Positions 5,116 through 6,236 of a stretch of 6,236 nucleotides of DNA are shown here, in pieces (the stretch's first letter is position 1; each line of letters starts with the position of its first letter). Position numbers and translations under genes: made by a program. The DNA is taken from positions 1 to 6,236 of the forward strand of contig JAJYRW010000087.1 of the NCBI GenBank assembly GCA_021793895.1, read 5' to 3'. The notes beneath the pieces were generated by a model. That model was not told the origin of the DNA. It made no database searches and saw nothing but the letters and a program-made list of their open reading frames with translations. This stretch comes from Actinomycetes bacterium. Its GTDB lineage: Bacteria; Actinomycetota; Actinomycetes; Actinomycetales; JAJYRW01.

Positions 5116-6168
5116 CTAGGCGCTGTCGCGATGGGTGGCGCGGATCGGCAAAATGACCTGCTGCCGGCTCACTTGCCCGCCGCCAGCAATGTATTCCAAA
5201 AGCATGTCGATGCCGCGCAGCGCAATGTCGACCACGGGGTTACGCAGCGTTGTCATGGGAGGGTTACTGCTGGCGGCGACGCCCAAATCGTCATAGCCCA
5301 CTACCGCTACGTCCTCGGGAATTCGCTTTCCCGCAGCAGTTAGCACCTCTATTACACCCATGGCCATCAGGTCGGAAGCTACCGCGATTCCGTCTACGTC
5401 CGGATAGGCCGCCAGCAGCTCCTTACCCGCTTCGCGCCCGGCGGCAACTGTGAAGTCCCCATAAGTGACCGCGCTTGTGGATCTTCCGGCATCGGTCAGG
5501 GTCTGGCGCCACCCGTTCAAGCGATCAACACCGGCCGTCATATCTTGGGGGCCGGCTACGGTCGCGATGTTTTGACACCCTCGATCGATCAATAGTTGCG
5601 CTGAAATTCTCCCGCCTTCAACGTTGTCCACATCCACATATGACACGCGATCATGGGCGGAAAACGGCCGGCCACCAAAAACGGTTGGCAAACCGGTATC
5701 TGCCAATTGGGTGACCAGGTCATCGTCCCGGTGGTGAGAGACCACAAATGCGCCATCGACATAGCCATTACGCAGGTACCGCAGAGCGCGCTCCCCACTG
5801 GAGCCGCGCTGGGCTAAAAGCAAAACGAGCTGCTGATCGGCTGCGTCTAAAGCCTGGGAAACACCCTTAATGGTGTGAGCAAAGAACGGGTCAGAAAAGA
5901 GCCGGTCATCAGGCTCAGGAACCACCAGGGCAATTGAATTTGTCCGCTTTGTCACCAGGCTGCGGGCGGCCCGGTTGGGAACATAGCCCAGTTCGCGCAC
6001 CGAGGCATTTACCGCTTCCAGCGCCCGGGGGCTGACGCGCGTTCCGCCATTAATTGCCCGCGATGCTGTCGCCCGGGACACGCCCGCATGGGCGGCCACC
6101 TGCTCTAACGTGGGGGCCGCCCCGCCATTGGCCAACCGGGAATATTCGGTATTTGAGCCCTTGGTCAT
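5116..6168 (-). CDS. LacI/GalR family transcriptional regulator
   Basis: DNA-binding repressor (occasionally activator) that usually senses a sugar or related small molecule. The 350 residues are the normal family length. The helix-turn-helix is at residues 20-39 (TLEQVAAHAGVSRATASRAI), followed by the DNA-binding and hinge region RELGYVPNRAARSLVTKRTNSIALVVP split around residues 58-84. The periplasmic-binding-protein-like effector domain runs from about 78 to 345, with DVDNVEGGRISAQLL (179-193), DRLNGW (215-220), ASDLMAMGV (264-272) and VVGYDDL (289-295). ATG 6168 has AAAGGA (6178-6183) 9 nt upstream. The effector cannot be deduced. No sugar transporter or glycosidase lies downstream; the next gene on the strand is the MATE transporter, which is an unusual target for this family. 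Confidence 0.95.
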   Translation of the reverse strand: MTKGSNTEYSRLANGGAAPTLEQVAAHAGVSRATASRAINGGTRVSPRALEAVNASVRELGYVPNRAARSLVTKRTNSIALVVPEPDDRLFSDPFFAHTIKGVSQALDAADQQLVLLLAQRGSSGERALRYLRNGYVDGAFVVSHHRDDDLVTQLADTGLPTVFGGRPFSAHDRVSYVDVDNVEGGRISAQLLIDRGCQNIATVAGPQDMTAGVDRLNGWRQTLTDAGRSTSAVTYGDFTVAAGREAGKELLAAYPDVDGIAVASDLMAMGVIEVLTAAGKRIPEDVAVVGYDDLGVAASSNPPMTTLRNPVVDIALRGIDMLLEYIAGGGQVSRQQVILPIRATHRDSA

Positions 6169-6177
6169 GGGGAAGTG

Positions 6178-6183
6178 TCCTTT
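6178..6183 (-). promoter_or_regulatory. Ribosome binding site of the LacI-type regulator
   Basis: AAAGGA on the minus strand, 9 nt before ATG 6168, supports this start over any internal one. Confidence 0.6.
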
Positions 6184-6192
6184 AACTAGTGC

Positions 6193-6225
6193 GGTGCAGC
6201 AGCGGAGAATTCCAGCTCCGGCACC
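6193..6225. repeat. Interrupted inverted repeat upstream of the LacI-type gene
   Basis: GGTGC (6193-6197) and CGGAG (6203-6207) pair with CTCCG (6216-6220) and GCACC (6221-6225), giving 10 bp of stem with a 5-nt bulge and an 8-nt loop containing GAATTC-type symmetry. It lies 24-57 bp before the regulator's ATG, where an autoregulatory operator is often found. It lacks the CG-centred pattern typical of LacI operators and has no T-run, so both operator and terminator roles are doubtful. Confidence 0.4.
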
Positions 6226-6236
6226 CTATTATTAGC

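Noticed and set aside
5072..5119. Plus-strand mini-ORF of 15 codons over the tandem duplication (ATG to TAG)
   Set aside because: No ribosome binding site, and the frame is a by-product of the repeat.
5624..5632. Perfect TTGTCCACA DnaA box inside the LacI-type gene
   Set aside because: It is isolated and encodes the family-conserved VDN stretch, so coding constraint or chance explains it.

Overview
The window is a 6.2 kb piece of an actinobacterial chromosome of moderate GC content. The best evidence is gene order. A DUF881 membrane protein, crgA, a zinc-finger rhomboid protease and a cyclophilin (ppiA) lie in the order seen near oriC in many Actinobacteria, in the segment between the pknA/pknB-sortase cluster and gyrA. 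CrgA itself is restricted to Actinobacteria. An Actinomycetaceae-like host is possible, but the genus cannot be fixed from sequence alone.

Layout, left to right. Positions 1-416 hold the N-terminal half of a DUF881 protein on the minus strand, cut off by the window edge. The edge itself is a perfect 24-bp palindrome. crgA (492-740, +) has a GTG start and a good ribosome binding site. Positions 741-871, between the convergent crgA and rhomboid genes, hold a dense cluster of DnaA-box-like 9-mers, including one perfect TTATCCACA and one perfect TTGTCCACA. Then ppiA (1738-2259) and the rhomboid gene (872-1729) form a tight minus-strand pair 8 bp apart. Divergent from ppiA is a 376-residue protein (2374-3504, +) with proline-punctuated 11/15-residue repeats, one membrane segment and a long Ala/Lys-rich LEA- or histone-H1-like tail. 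It ends at a strong stem-loop terminator.

Right part. A MATE-family transporter (3641-4996, -) is preceded on the same strand by a LacI/GalR repressor gene (5116-6168, -). The 119-bp gap between them contains a perfect 19-bp tandem duplication. In relatives, the far side of ppiA often leads to tRNA-Ile/tRNA-Ala and gyrA. No tRNA or gyrA is visible here, so the MATE and LacI genes look like a lineage-specific neighbour pair, possibly a regulator with its target.

How the genes may relate. CrgA (divisome), DUF881, rhomboid and PpiA form a conserved cell-envelope/division neighbourhood close to the origin. The DnaA-box cluster fits that position and could bind DnaA away from the dnaA-dnaN origin. 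No clearly new multi-gene system is evident. The DnaA-box cluster and the repeat-rich membrane protein deserve the most attention.
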